This document shows, piece by piece, positions 1 through 9,078 of a stretch of DNA of 64,000 nt. The notes below the pieces were generated by a model. The model was not told the DNA's origin and made no database searches. It saw nothing but the letters and a program-made list of their open reading frames with translations. The stretch lies in NCBI GenBank assembly GCA_900542325.1, contig UQMY01000009.1:1-64000 (forward strand). Direction: 5' to 3'. Positions within the stretch are counted from its first letter, which is position 1, and the number at the start of each line of letters is the position of its first letter. The position numbers were made by a program, and so were the translations under genes. The stretch is from an uncultured Collinsella sp. (GTDB taxonomy: Bacteria > Actinomycetota > Coriobacteriia > Coriobacteriales > Coriobacteriaceae).

Positions 1-1098
1 TGGCTGGTAAACGTCAACCTGTTCGACAACGAAACCGGTTCGTTCTGGCGCGGCCCCGGCAAGGACCCGACCCAGATCGCCACGGAAGTCTTCTTCCTGC
101 CCTGCTGCACGTCCATTGAAAAGGAAGGCTCCATAGCCAACTCAGGCCGCTGGATGCAGTGGCGCTATGCCGGCCCCGACCGTTACGGCGAAACCAAGCC
201 CGACGGCGAAATGATGCTCGCCATCCGCAAGCTCTATAAGGAGCAAGGCGGCGTCTTCCCCGAACCGATCCTTGGCCTCGGCATCGACAAGTGGATGGAA
301 GGGCACGAGTTCTCGCCCGCCAACACCGCCAAGGTCATGAACGGCTACTTCCTGCGCGACGTGACCATCGGCGGCAAGCTGTACAAGGCCGGGCATCAGG
401 TCCCCGCCTTCGCCATGCTGCAGGCCGACGGCTCCACCGCCAGCGGCAACTGGCTGCACGCGGGCTCGTGGACGGACGAGGGCAACATGATGGCCCGCCG
501 CGACAAGACGCAGACGCCGGAACAGGAAAAGATCGGCCTGTTCCCGAACTGGTCCTACGCATGGCCCATGAACCGCCGCATCATCTACAACCGCGCCTCC
601 GTGGACAAGCAGGGCCGCCCGTGGAACCCGGACAAGCCGGTCATCCAGTGGCGCGACGGCAAGTGGGTCGGCGACGTGGTGGACGGCGGCGGCGACCCCG
701 GCACCAAATACCCCTTCATCATGCAGAAGGACGGCCAGGGCGCGCTCTTCGGGCCAGGCCGCGAAGACGGGCCGCTCCCCGAGTTCTACGAACCGATGGA
801 ATCGCCCTTCGAGAAGCACGCCTTCTCCGCGCAGCGCAGCAACCCCGTGGCGTTCAAGGCCATCGGCGAAGTGCTGGCCGTGGCGGACGAGCGTTTCCCG
901 TTCATCGGCACGACCTACCGCGTCACCGAGCACTGGCAGACGGGCCTCATGACCCGCCGCTGCTCGTGGCTGGTGGAAGCCGAGCCGCAGGTCTTCGCGG
1001 AGCTTGATCCGGAGCTTGCCAAGGAACGCGGCATCGGCAACGGCGACGTGGTGCGCGTCAGCAGCGCCCGCGGCAACCTGCTTGCCAAGGCCAGCGTG
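1..1098 (+). CDS. Formate dehydrogenase alpha subunit, C-terminal fragment (probably foreign sequence)
   Basis: This open frame enters from the window edge and encodes about 366 residues of the C-terminal half of a molybdenum/tungsten bis-MGD formate dehydrogenase catalytic subunit. Recognisable pieces are EKEGSIANSGRWMQWR near the start and the C-terminal molybdopterin-dinucleotide domain ending in a run like GDVVRVSSARGNLLAKA. The family (Desulfovibrio and Bilophila type) is periplasmic and oxidises formate to CO2. The Sec/Cys active site and Fe-S domain would lie upstream of the window. Glu is mostly GAA here, while the rest of the window uses mostly GAG. The frame continues without a stop into a ROK glucokinase at about 1099, which no natural protein architecture explains. 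The likeliest reading is a chimeric assembly. Confidence 0.85.
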
Positions 1099-1950
1099 CC
1101 CACGCCTCCCATCGTTGACGCTGCGGGCTTTGCCGCGGTGACCGAGGCTATTGACCAGGTGGTCGCCAAGGCGCAGATTCCGCGCGCCTTTGTGGCGGGC
1201 ATTGGCCTGGCCGTTCCGTGTCCCATCCCGGCTTCGGGCGACGCCAAGGTTAAGGCCAACATTGCCATTAACCTGCCCGAGCTGAGGATCGCCATTCAGG
1301 AGCACTGCCCCGACGCGGTCGTTAAGTACGAAAACGATGCCAACGCCGCTGCCATGGGCGAGGCCTGGCTCGGCTCTGCCAAGGGCGTGCAGAACGTCGT
1401 GATGGTCACCATCGGTACCGGCGTGGGCGGCGGCGTTATCGTCAACGGCGATGTGGTGTCGGGCGTCGTGGGCGCCGGCGGCGAGATCGGCCACATGTGC
1501 CTGAATCCTGCCGAGGAGCGCACCTGCGGCTGCGGCGGCCGTGGCCACCTGGAACAGTATTCCAGCGCCACCGGCGTGGTGAGCAACTACCTTGCCGAGT
1601 GCGAGAAGGCGGGCGTCGAGCCCATCGAGCTCACCGGCCCCTCCGATTCCAAGGACGTGTTCCAAGCCTGCCGCGAGGGCGACAAGCTCGCGCTGGCAGC
1701 TGCCGATACCATGGCCGACTATCTCGGCCGCGCCCTGGCGCTTATTGCCAACGTGGTCGATCCCGAGATGTTCCTGATCGGCGGCGGTGCTTCCGCTTCG
1801 GCCGATGTCTACCTCGACAAGGTCCGCGAGCACTTTAAGCAGTACGCGCTCTCCGCCTCGCGCGAGACGCCCATTAAGGTCGCTTCGCTCGGCAACGACG
1901 CCGGCATCATCGGTGCCGCTTACGTAGCCCTGCGCGCCGCCGGTAAATAG
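1099..1950 (+). CDS. ROK-family glucokinase, N-terminally truncated
   Basis: About 283 residues matching the middle and C-terminal part of an ROK sugar kinase, probably glucokinase (ATP + glucose to glucose-6-phosphate, cytosolic). Visible are the acceptor region with ENDANAAAMGEA, the phosphate loop GTGVGGGVI, the ROK zinc signature CGCGGRGHLE (the usual last Cys is His here) and the C-terminal GGGASASADVY. The N-terminal ATP-binding DxGGTxxK segment, roughly the first 35-40 residues, is missing, because the frame upstream is formate dehydrogenase. The native gene is presumably intact in the organism and cut only in this assembly. No start codon of its own can be assigned. Confidence 0.85.
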   Translation, partial: PTPPIVDAAGFAAVTEAIDQVVAKAQIPRAFVAGIGLAVPCPIPASGDAKVKANIAINLPELRIAIQEHCPDAVVKYENDANAAAMGEAWLGSAKGVQNVVMVTIGTGVGGGVIVNGDVVSGVVGAGGEIGHMCLNPAEERTCGCGGRGHLEQYSSATGVVSNYLAECEKAGVEPIELTGPSDSKDVFQACREGDKLALAAADTMADYLGRALALIANVVDPEMFLIGGGASASADVYLDKVREHFKQYALSASRETPIKVASLGNDAGIIGAAYVALRAAGK

Positions 1951-2109
1951 CTGGTGCGGGGGCAGGTGGTGAAAGGGGGACAGGCTTCGTCCCTGACCTC
2001 GCCTCAGCGCTTGCCCCAAATTGTGCCGCGACCCTTCCGTCTCATAAGGTTCGGCGTCAGCGTGCTACCATAGCTACGTCCAAGTACACATATCAAGTGG
2101 AGGATATCC

Positions 2110-3033
2110 ATGGCAAACGTTCTTGTCTTTGGTCACCAGAACCCCGATAACGACGCCATCATGAGCGCCGTCGTCCTGTCCCAGCTGCTCAACCAGGTTG
2201 AGTATGCCGGCAACACCTACGAGGCCTGCGCCCTTGGTCAGCTTCCGGCCGAGTCCGCCAAGCTGCTTGCCGACGCCGGCATTGCCGAGCCCCGCGTGAT
2301 CGAGTCCGTCGAGGCCGGCCAGCTCGTCGTCCTCACCGACCACAACGAGTCCGCCCAGTCTGTCGCCGGCCTTAAGGACGCCACGGTCTTTGGCGTCGTC
2401 GATCATCACCGCATCGGCGATTTCGAGACCGCCGGCCCGCTGCACTACATCTGCCTGCCCTGGGGTTCCAGCTGCACCATCGTCACCAAGCTCGCCGGCG
2501 TGCTCGGCGTTGAGCTTTCCGACGTCCAGGCCAAGCTGCTGCTCTCGGCCATGATGACCGACACGCTCATGCTCAAGAGCCCCACCACCACCGATGTCGA
2601 CCGCGCTGTCGCCGCCAAGCTCGGCGAGCAGGTGGGTGTCGACCCGGTCAAGTTTGGCATGGAGGTCTTCCTCACCCGTCCGTCCGGCTCCTTCACCGCA
2701 GCCGAGATGGTCGGCAACGACATCAAGATGTTCGAGCCCGCCGGCAAGAAGCTGCTCATCGGCCAGTACGAGACCGTCGACAAGAGTCGTGCGCTCGGCA
2801 TGATCGACGAGATTCGCGAGGCCATGCGTGCCTACGCCGCCGAGAAGGGTGCCGACGGCATTGTCCTGTGCATCACCGACATCATGGAGGAGGGCTCGCA
2901 GGTCCTGCTCGAGGGCGAGACCGAGGCCGCTCAGAAGGGCCTGGGCATTGCCGACGAGCACGACGGCGTCTGGATGCCGGGTGTCCTCTCCCGTAAGAAG
3001 CAGGTCGCTGCCCCCATCATGGCCGCCTGCTAG
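2110..3033 (+). CDS. ppaC: Manganese-dependent inorganic pyrophosphatase (DHH family)
   Basis: A 307-residue cytosolic family II pyrophosphatase that hydrolyses PPi to two phosphates and so drives biosynthetic reactions. The N-terminal metal motif GHQNPDNDAI is at residues 8-17, the DHH triad at 98-100, and the C-terminal DHHA2 substrate domain follows, ending in SRKKQVAAPI. The length is normal for the family. The start is supported by GGAGG seven bases upstream. The gene stands alone between an intergenic stretch and a strong terminator at 3053-3092. Confidence 0.95.
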   Translation: MANVLVFGHQNPDNDAIMSAVVLSQLLNQVEYAGNTYEACALGQLPAESAKLLADAGIAEPRVIESVEAGQLVVLTDHNESAQSVAGLKDATVFGVVDHHRIGDFETAGPLHYICLPWGSSCTIVTKLAGVLGVELSDVQAKLLLSAMMTDTLMLKSPTTTDVDRAVAAKLGEQVGVDPVKFGMEVFLTRPSGSFTAAEMVGNDIKMFEPAGKKLLIGQYETVDKSRALGMIDEIREAMRAYAAEKGADGIVLCITDIMEEGSQVLLEGETEAAQKGLGIADEHDGVWMPGVLSRKKQVAAPIMAAC

Positions 3034-3052
3034 GTTTAGTTGACCAAACGCC

Positions 3053-3092
3053 ACGACCGGATCGCGGACGTCCCGCGCTCCGGTCGTTTTTT
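3053..3092 (+). terminator. Rho-independent terminator after ppaC
   Basis: An 8-bp stem (ACGACCGG pairing with CCGGTCGT) is followed directly by a run of six T. It ends the ppaC transcript. Confidence 0.85.
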
Positions 3093-3300
3093 GTGCACGG
3101 CGCCGCGTCGTCTCTTGGACAGGCGTGCCCGTGCCGTTGAGCAAATAATGTTCAACCTGTGGTTCCGCTTTTCGGCCACGCCTGCGTGCTTGTCGTGCAG
3201 GGTAGGCTAGATGCAAGCGTAATACGTTAGAGCGCGGCGCCGCCACTTGGGCGGGCCGTGCTTTTTTAAGACGGGAGCTTTCCCGTGAAAGGAGCCGCCC

Positions 3301-4659
3301 ATGGCAGCAACTGAGCAGCTGTTCAACGTTCGTGAGCGCAAGCGCTTTGAACGTCACGACATCTGGGAGCGCATCGCCGAGAACGGTACGATTTCCGCCG
3401 CCGTCATGGTCTTCGCCGCTATCGCCGCCGTCATTTGCGCCAATACCGATGCCTACGAGGCCATCCATCACTTTTTGGAGACCCCGCTGTATGTGGGTCT
3501 GGGCAACCTTACGGCCGGTCTCACCGTTGAGCTTTTCGTCAACGACTTCCTCATGGCGATTTTCTTTTTGTTGGTGGGCATCGAGCTTAAGTACGAGATG
3601 ACGGTCGGTGAGCTCAAGAATCCGCGTCAGGCCATGCTTCCCATGCTGGCGGCCGTGGGCGGCGTTGTCGTTCCCGCCTGCATCTACCTGATCTTTAACC
3701 ATGGCGGCGCCCGCAACGGTTGGGCCATCCCCATGGCAACCGATATTGCCTTTGCGCTGGGCGTGCTGTCGCTTTTGGGCAATCGCGTGCCCAACGGCGT
3801 GCGCGTGTTCTTCTCGACGCTCGCCATCGCCGACGACCTCATCTCCATCGCCGCCATCGCCATCTTCTACGGTCAGAGCCCCAATCCGTTTTGGTTGGGC
3901 GCCGCCGCGCTTGTGACCTGCGCGCTCGTGTGGCTCAACAAGACGCAGCACTACCGCCTTGCCCCGTATTCGGTACTGGGTCTGCTGTTGTGGTTTTGCA
4001 TGTTCAAGAGCGGCGTGCACGCTACGCTTGCTGGCGTCATCTTGGCCTTTACCATCCCGGCCAAGTGCGGTGTCAAGCTCGATAGCCTCACCGATTGGTT
4101 GGGCGAGTGCCTGCCGCTGCTCGATGACCGCTACGACGACGAGGCACACATCCTGGGCCAGCATGACTTTACCGTCTCGACTACCAAGGTCGAGCGCGTC
4201 ATGCACCGCGTGACCCCGCCGCTCATCCGCATGGAGCGTCTGATCTCCACGCCGGTCAACTTTGTGATCCTGCCGATCTTTGCGTTCGTAAACGCTCAGG
4301 TTCGCTTAGTGGGCGTGGACATGAGCACACTGCTCACCGACCCGGTGACGCTCGGCGTGTACTTTGGCATGCTGCTGGGCAAGCCGATCGGCATCTTTGG
4401 TATGACGTTTGCCCTGGTTAAGCTTAAGGCCTGCGAGCTGCCGCACAATGTCAACTGGCACATGATTGCCGGCGTGGGCATTCTGGGCGGTATCGGCTTT
4501 ACCATGTCGATTCTCATCAGCGGCCTTGCTTTCCCGACGGCCCAGTTTGAGGTTCTTGCAGCCAAGGCCGCTATTCTCGCCGGTTCGGTCACCGCAGCCG
4601 TGCTCGGCATGATCTACATGAGCGTGGTCTGCAAGCATCCCTCGCCCAAAGACGAGTAA
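3301..4659 (+). CDS. nhaA: Na+/H+ antiporter NhaA
   Basis: A 452-residue inner-membrane antiporter that exports Na+ in exchange for protons and supports pH and salt homeostasis. Many hydrophobic helices are evident. The hallmark TM5 Asp is in ATDIAFALG (D148), and the paired Asp of IADDLISI is at 178-179. NhaA proteins are usually 380-440 residues. The extra length is an N-terminal tail of about 30 residues and a hydrophilic insert around residues 265-295 that contains DDRYDDEAHI. AAAGGAG precedes the ATG. The gene is monocistronic and followed by a repeat element. Confidence 0.95.
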   Translation: MAATEQLFNVRERKRFERHDIWERIAENGTISAAVMVFAAIAAVICANTDAYEAIHHFLETPLYVGLGNLTAGLTVELFVNDFLMAIFFLLVGIELKYEMTVGELKNPRQAMLPMLAAVGGVVVPACIYLIFNHGGARNGWAIPMATDIAFALGVLSLLGNRVPNGVRVFFSTLAIADDLISIAAIAIFYGQSPNPFWLGAAALVTCALVWLNKTQHYRLAPYSVLGLLLWFCMFKSGVHATLAGVILAFTIPAKCGVKLDSLTDWLGECLPLLDDRYDDEAHILGQHDFTVSTTKVERVMHRVTPPLIRMERLISTPVNFVILPIFAFVNAQVRLVGVDMSTLLTDPVTLGVYFGMLLGKPIGIFGMTFALVKLKACELPHNVNWHMIAGVGILGGIGFTMSILISGLAFPTAQFEVLAAKAAILAGSVTAAVLGMIYMSVVCKHPSPKDE

Positions 4660-4744
4660 GAGCGCGAAAACCGGCTCCAGAACCGATTCGGGCGCGTTCA
4701 AAATGCGGATTCGGGCGGTGCTTGCCGCCTGCCAGACACGCCAG

Positions 4745-4972
4745 TGGTCAAAAAACGCCGTTTGTGAGTACTGTCACAAACGGCGTATCATTTTAGGTGC
4801 GGAAAATAATGAACAAAGTTATAAGAACTGTACGTTAATGAGTGACCATCGACTTCCAATTTGGCGCTAGCTGACGGTGATTAGGAAGTTTCAAGTCGAG
4901 TTTTGCCGATTTCGACCAAGAATCGCTGCTACTAAAAAGGTAACAGTACTCATATTTGCCCTTTTTTGGCCA
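4745..4972 (+). repeat. Inverted-repeat element, family 1, copy A
   Basis: This 228-bp noncoding block fills most of the 373-bp gap after nhaA. Its ends are inverted copies of each other built around the core CAGTACTCA and closing with TGG(T/C)CAAAA. The left arm is itself a perfect 13-bp palindrome (4755-4767 with 4774-4786) that could end nhaA transcription. The interior resembles that of the second copy at 19340-19562, for example the AATAATGAACAAA stretch. It contains no transposase and could be a MITE-like or structured intergenic repeat. Confidence 0.75.
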
Positions 4973-5032
4973 CAAGCTCTAAAACAAGCCTCGCCAAGGT
5001 CGGGAAGCGGGCCAAATCGCCGGCCTCGAGGC

Positions 5033-5287
5033 TTATTCCACCGTTCCGTAGACGGCGCCCCAGCCGTGGGCGGCCAAGGCGGAGTTGAGCTGGTCGCAAA
5101 GTGACTGGCGGTCGTAGTAGCCGGGCGGCAAAAGATTCACGATCTCCATGAGGTCGGGCGCCAGGTCCAAGATTTCGGCCTGTACGATCAGATCCAGGCG
5201 GTCGATGGCGTGGCGGTCGTAAAACAGTCCGTCGACCAGGCGCTGCAAGTCGCCGAATTCCTCGGCCTGAAACGATCCGTACTCCAT
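5033..5287 (-). CDS. Small conserved-looking hypothetical protein
   Basis: An 84-residue acidic protein beginning MEYGSFQAEEFGD and ending AVYGTVE. I chose the inner ATG because AAGGAGG lies just upstream of it; a longer frame exists but has no ribosome site. No signal peptide, membrane helix or known motif is visible. The composition, with a central LDLIVQAEILDLAPDLMEIV stretch, suggests a compact helical protein. It is transcribed away from the neighbouring aminotransferase and shares a divergent promoter region of about 150 bp with it. The function is unknown. Confidence 0.75.
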   Translation of the reverse strand: MEYGSFQAEEFGDLQRLVDGLFYDRHAIDRLDLIVQAEILDLAPDLMEIVNLLPPGYYDRQSLCDQLNSALAAHGWGAVYGTVE

Positions 5288-5437
5288 AGTGCCTCCTTGG
5301 GCGCCCCACGCCGGCATGCGCGGCGATTCGTAATTGATTGCGATGAACTTAATCTATCACGGCTTCATAACGTTGCGACGATGGCGGTCTATACTTAGAC
5401 GAACTGCAACGTACCGCTTCGCGAAAGGTCGCACCCC

Positions 5438-6742
5438 ATGCAGACGATCTACCAGAAGATGGAAACCACCGAACTCGATGCCGCCATCGAGGCGCTTAAA
5501 GCCGAGGTTGCCGAGGTCAAGGCCAAGGGCCTGGCGCTCGACATGGCGCGCGGCAAGCCGTCGCCCTCCCAGGTGAACATTTCTCGCCCCATGCTCGATA
5601 TCCTCAATGCCGATGCCGATCTGCACGACGGCAATGTCGACTGCTCCAACTACGGCTGCTTTGAGGGCATTCCCTCGGCACGCAAGCTGGCGGGGGAGTT
5701 CCTGGGTTGCCCTGCCGAGCAGACGCTCGTGCTGGGTTCGTCGAGTTTGCTGATTGAGCACGACATCGCCGGCATGTTCTGGCGCTGTGGCTCGTGCGGC
5801 AGCGACCCTTGGGAGGCTTACGAGGCAGCGCACGACGGCAAGAAGGTCAAGTTCCTGTGCCCCGTTCCCGGCTACGATCGCCACTTTGGCATCACCGCCG
5901 ACTTGGGCATCGAGAACGTCCCCGTCGCGATGACCGACAATGGCCCCGACATGGACGAGGTTGAGCGCCTGGTTGCCGCCGACGATTCCATCAAGGGCAT
6001 CTGGTGCGTGCCCAAGTATTCTAACCCCACGGGCATCACCTTTAGCGAGGACACTGTGCGCCGCCTGGTCGAGATGCCCACGGCCGCGCCCGATTTCCGC
6101 ATCTTTTGGGACAACGCTTACTGCGTGCACGACCTGTACGACGAGACCGACGAGCTCGCCAACATCTTCGATCTTGCCCGCGCGGCGGGCACCGAGGACC
6201 GCGTGGTGGCCTTTGCCTCGACGTCCAAGATCACCTTCCCGGGTGCCGGCATCGGCTTTATCGGTGCGAGCCCCGCGGTCATCGCCGAGTTCTCCAAGCG
6301 CCTGAAGGCTGGTCTTATTAGCGCCGACAAGCTCAACCAGCTGCGTCACGTGCGCTTCCTTCCCACCATCGAGGCGGTCAAGAAGCACATGAAAAAGCAT
6401 GCCGAGTTCCTGCGCCCGCGCTTTGAGGCCGTTGAGCGCAAGCTCACCGAGGGCCTGGGCGACACGGGTTGCGCCACCTGGACGCATCCCCGCGGCGGCT
6501 ACTTTGTGAGCTTCGATGGTCCCGAGGGCTCGGCCCAAAAGGTCGCCGCGCTCTGCGCCGACTTGGGCGTCAAGCTCACGCCGGCCGGTGCCACCTGGCC
6601 TTATGGCAAGGACCCGCGCGACACCAACATCCGCATCGCGCCGAGCTATCCCACGGTCGAGGACCTGGAGGCCGCGCTCGATGTGCTGGTGCTGGCCGTT
6701 AAGCTTGTCGCTGCCGAGCTTGCGCGTGCCGAGCGCGCCTAA
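5438..6742 (+). CDS. PLP-dependent aminotransferase, class I (aspartate aminotransferase-like)
   Basis: A 434-residue fold-type I aminotransferase. The PLP lysine is K264 in ASTSKITFPGAGIGF, and the substrate-carboxylate Arg is probably in NIRIAPSYP near the C-terminus. The N-terminal LDMARGKPSPSQVNISRP and the general layout fit the subgroup annotated as aspartate or MocR-like aminotransferases without an HTH domain. It presumably moves an amino group between an amino acid and a 2-oxo acid in the cytosol; the exact substrate cannot be read from sequence. TATACT at about 5391 is a plausible -10 box. The gene has its own promoter and precedes the STAS gene by 66 bp. Confidence 0.85.
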   Translation: MQTIYQKMETTELDAAIEALKAEVAEVKAKGLALDMARGKPSPSQVNISRPMLDILNADADLHDGNVDCSNYGCFEGIPSARKLAGEFLGCPAEQTLVLGSSSLLIEHDIAGMFWRCGSCGSDPWEAYEAAHDGKKVKFLCPVPGYDRHFGITADLGIENVPVAMTDNGPDMDEVERLVAADDSIKGIWCVPKYSNPTGITFSEDTVRRLVEMPTAAPDFRIFWDNAYCVHDLYDETDELANIFDLARAAGTEDRVVAFASTSKITFPGAGIGFIGASPAVIAEFSKRLKAGLISADKLNQLRHVRFLPTIEAVKKHMKKHAEFLRPRFEAVERKLTEGLGDTGCATWTHPRGGYFVSFDGPEGSAQKVAALCADLGVKLTPAGATWPYGKDPRDTNIRIAPSYPTVEDLEAALDVLVLAVKLVAAELARAERA

Positions 6743-6808
6743 CGCGTAGGGCCCCGCAAGTCCGCGCCTAGTACTATCCGCACTTTCGATACGTAAAGGA
6801 GCGTATAC

Positions 6809-7123
6809 ATGGATTTGGGTATTTCCACAAACCCCACGCCAGAGCTCTACACCATTAAGGTGACCGGTGAGATCGATATCTCTAACGCCGATAGCCTGCG
6901 CAATGCCATCGACCTGGCACTCGAGCAGCCCACCGAGGCCGTTGAGCTCGATTTTGCCCAGGTGAGCTACATCGATTCGACGGGCATTGGCGTGCTCGTG
7001 GGCGCCGCGCACCATGCGGTTGACCACGGCAAGCGCTTTAGCTGCACCAATGTACAGCCCCCGGTGATGCGCGTGGTTCAGCTGTTGGGTGTCGACCAGG
7101 AGATTTCGATCACCGCTGCATAA
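6809..7123 (+). CDS. STAS-domain anti-sigma factor antagonist
   Basis: A 104-residue single STAS domain of the SpoIIAA/RsbV type. The phosphorylatable serine is S57 in YIDSTGIGVLVGAA, the canonical position. Such proteins bind an anti-sigma kinase when unphosphorylated and free the sigma factor. No RsbW-type kinase or sigma gene is next to it, so its partner must lie elsewhere. AAAGGAG precedes the ATG. The length is typical for the family. Confidence 0.9.
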   Translation: MDLGISTNPTPELYTIKVTGEIDISNADSLRNAIDLALEQPTEAVELDFAQVSYIDSTGIGVLVGAAHHAVDHGKRFSCTNVQPPVMRVVQLLGVDQEISITAA

Positions 7124-7275
7124 TCTTTGCCCCAAAAAGGCGTGCCGTTTGGCATATGTTTGTGATGCGCTCGGACGTTTTGGCGTCCGGGCGCTATACT
7201 TGACCGAATGAATAGACGAGTTCCGGCCGAATGGCGCGGTGCGGGCTCGAATCACATCGAGCCTTGGAGGTATGT

Positions 7276-7869
7276 GTGTTTGGTATTGGAGAAGGTGAGC
7301 TGGCAATCATCGTGGTCTTCGGCTTTTTGCTGTTTGGCCCGGATAAGCTCCCGCAGATGGGCCGTACGATCGGCCGTGCCATCCGTCAGTTCCGCGAGAC
7401 GCAGGAAAAGATGACGGCGGTTGTCCAGTCCGAGATCATCGATCCGGTAAGCGAGGCCGCTTCGGCTCCGGTCAAGCCCAAGAAGGCTGCCGTCGATGAC
7501 GATTCCGATGCGGACGAGGATGCCGCCGAGACGGTAGCGCCCGCCAAGAAGGAGACCTTTGCCGAGCGTCGTGCCCGCCTTGCTGCCGAGAAGGCCGCGA
7601 GCGAGGCTGCCGCCGAGGGCGAGGGTGCTGCTGAGGGGTCCGAGGCCGAGGGTGCCGAGGCCGAGCCTGCCGCTGCCGCCGAGCCTGCCGTCGAGCCCGA
7701 GCCTGCTGCAGAGCCCGAGCCCGAGCCGGCAGAGCCCACGACGGCTGACCTCTACGCCCGTCGTCCCCGCAAGCGCAAGGCCGTCGTCGACCAGCTCGCT
7801 CGCGAGCTCGAGGTCGAGGACGATGCCGAGGCTGCTGCCGCCGACGCCCCGAAGGGAGGCGATGAGTAA
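7276..7869 (+). CDS. tatA: Twin-arginine translocase subunit TatA/TatB with long Ala/Glu tail
   Basis: This protein forms part of the Tat pore that exports folded proteins. It is 197 residues from a GTG start at 7276, chosen because GGAGG lies five bases upstream. An N-terminal membrane helix (GELAIIVVFGFLLFG) is followed by the FGPDKLPQMGR hinge and an amphipathic helix. The remaining 130 or so residues are a low-complexity Ala/Glu/Pro tail, much longer than a classical TatA and closer to TatB in size. TatC starts at the stop codon (TAATG), so translation is coupled. TATACT at 7196-7201 is a likely -10 element. With no second tatA/B here, it may serve both roles. Confidence 0.9.
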   Translation: MFGIGEGELAIIVVFGFLLFGPDKLPQMGRTIGRAIRQFRETQEKMTAVVQSEIIDPVSEAASAPVKPKKAAVDDDSDADEDAAETVAPAKKETFAERRARLAAEKAASEAAAEGEGAAEGSEAEGAEAEPAAAAEPAVEPEPAAEPEPEPAEPTTADLYARRPRKRKAVVDQLARELEVEDDAEAAAADAPKGGDE

Positions 7870-8660
7870 TGCCGATCGGACCTGCGCGCATGCCGCTCTT
7901 CGATCACCTGGGAGAGCTCCGTCGCCGCCTGACCATCGTGGTCGTTTCGGTGTTTGCCGCCGCCATCGTGCTGTACTTTGCCACGCCCGTGGTGCTCGAT
8001 ATTCTTGAGGACCCCATCCGCTCCTTTGTGCCGGACGGTAAGTTTTACATCACCACCACGCTCGGCGGCTTTGGCCTGCGCTTCTCGCTTGCCATCAAGA
8101 TGGCCGTGGTCATGTGCACGCCCATGATCATCTGGCAGATTCTGGCATTTTTCCTGCCGGCACTGCGCCCCAACGAGCGCAAGTGGGTTGTGCCCACGGT
8201 GCTCGCCTCGACGGTGCTGTTCTTCCTGGGTGCCATCTTCTGCTACTTCATCATCATCCCGGCGGGCTTTGAGTGGCTCATCGGCGAGACCTCGGCTGTC
8301 GCTACGGCGTTGCCCGATCTGGAGAACTACGTCAACATGGAGCTGCTCTTTATGATCGGCTTTGGTGTGGCGTTTGAGCTGCCGCTCATCATCTTCTACC
8401 TGTCCGTTTTCCACATCGTGTCCTATGCGGCCTTCCGCAGCGCCTGGCGCTACGTGTACGTAGGCCTGCTCGTGGGTTCGGCTGTGATTACGCCCGACGG
8501 CTCGCCCGTTACGCTGGGTCTCATGTATGGCGCCCTGCTCTCGCTCTACGAGATTTCGCTCGCCATCGCTCGCGTGGTCATTACCGCGCGCGAGGGCAAG
8601 GAGGGCCTGTTCGTGAGCCGTCTGGACCTGTTCTCGGACGACGAGGACGACGAGGAGTAA
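7869..8660 (+). CDS. tatC: Sec-independent translocase subunit TatC
   Basis: A 263-residue polytopic membrane protein and the receptor for twin-arginine signal peptides. The N-terminal MPLFDHLGELRRRL is the classic TatC opening (HLxELRxR), followed by six hydrophobic segments and a conserved FELP motif in GVAFELPLIIFYLS. The C-terminus is acidic (DDEDDEE). The ATG overlaps the tatA stop, so the two genes form a coupled operon. hypA begins six bases after the stop and may be co-transcribed, which would fit export of a folded metalloenzyme. Confidence 0.95.
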   Translation: MPIGPARMPLFDHLGELRRRLTIVVVSVFAAAIVLYFATPVVLDILEDPIRSFVPDGKFYITTTLGGFGLRFSLAIKMAVVMCTPMIIWQILAFFLPALRPNERKWVVPTVLASTVLFFLGAIFCYFIIIPAGFEWLIGETSAVATALPDLENYVNMELLFMIGFGVAFELPLIIFYLSVFHIVSYAAFRSAWRYVYVGLLVGSAVITPDGSPVTLGLMYGALLSLYEISLAIARVVITAREGKEGLFVSRLDLFSDDEDDEE

Positions 8661-8666
8661 ATCGGT

Positions 8667-9023
8667 ATGCACGAGGTTGGCATTGTCAACGGCATACTCG
8701 ATACAGTGATTCGCGCGGCGCGTGGGGCGGGGGCCTCGCGCGCCGTTTTGGTAACGCTTCGTATCGGGGATATGACCGAGGTCGTGCGCGAGGCACTCGA
8801 CTTTGCGTGGGAGACGTTTCGCGATGAGGACCCGCTCACGCGCGGCTGCGAGCTTGCCGTGGAGGAGGTCCATCCACAAAGCGAGTGCCTGGACTGCGGC
8901 GAGGTCTTTGAGCACGACCGTTTCCATTGTCGCTGCCCCCAGTGTGGCGGCGCCAACGTGCGCCTGCTGCACGGCCGCGAGCTCGATATCGCAAGTATCG
9001 AAATCGAAACCCCCGACGATTAG
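8667..9023 (+). CDS. hypA: Hydrogenase nickel incorporation protein HypA
   Basis: A 118-residue nickel chaperone that delivers Ni(II) to [NiFe]-hydrogenase precursors together with HypB. The N-terminal MHE nickel-binding motif is intact, and the zinc site shows CxxC pairs at C74/C77 and C90/C93. It lies six bases after tatC and is followed by hypB. The other hyp genes and the hydrogenase itself are not in the window, so only the nickel-insertion pair is encoded here. Confidence 0.93.
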   Translation: MHEVGIVNGILDTVIRAARGAGASRAVLVTLRIGDMTEVVREALDFAWETFRDEDPLTRGCELAVEEVHPQSECLDCGEVFEHDRFHCRCPQCGGANVRLLHGRELDIASIEIETPDD

Positions 9024-9078
9024 CCCGCTAGCCATCTAATGATGGGGTATAAAGGGGCCAAAGTAAGGAGCGCTAAGT

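Noticed and set aside
142..2019. A 625-codon open frame on the minus strand across the formate dehydrogenase and glucokinase region
   Set aside because: It is antisense to two recognisable protein domains, and its translation is Gly/His/Arg-rich without motifs. High GC makes such shadow frames common here.
4877..5104. 75-codon frame after nhaA
   Set aside because: It lies inside the inverted-repeat element, has no ribosome site, and overlaps the end of the real minus-strand gene.
5357..7306. Long minus-strand frame over the aminotransferase and STAS genes
   Set aside because: The plus strand carries clear PLP and STAS motifs with ribosome sites. The minus translation has no domain.
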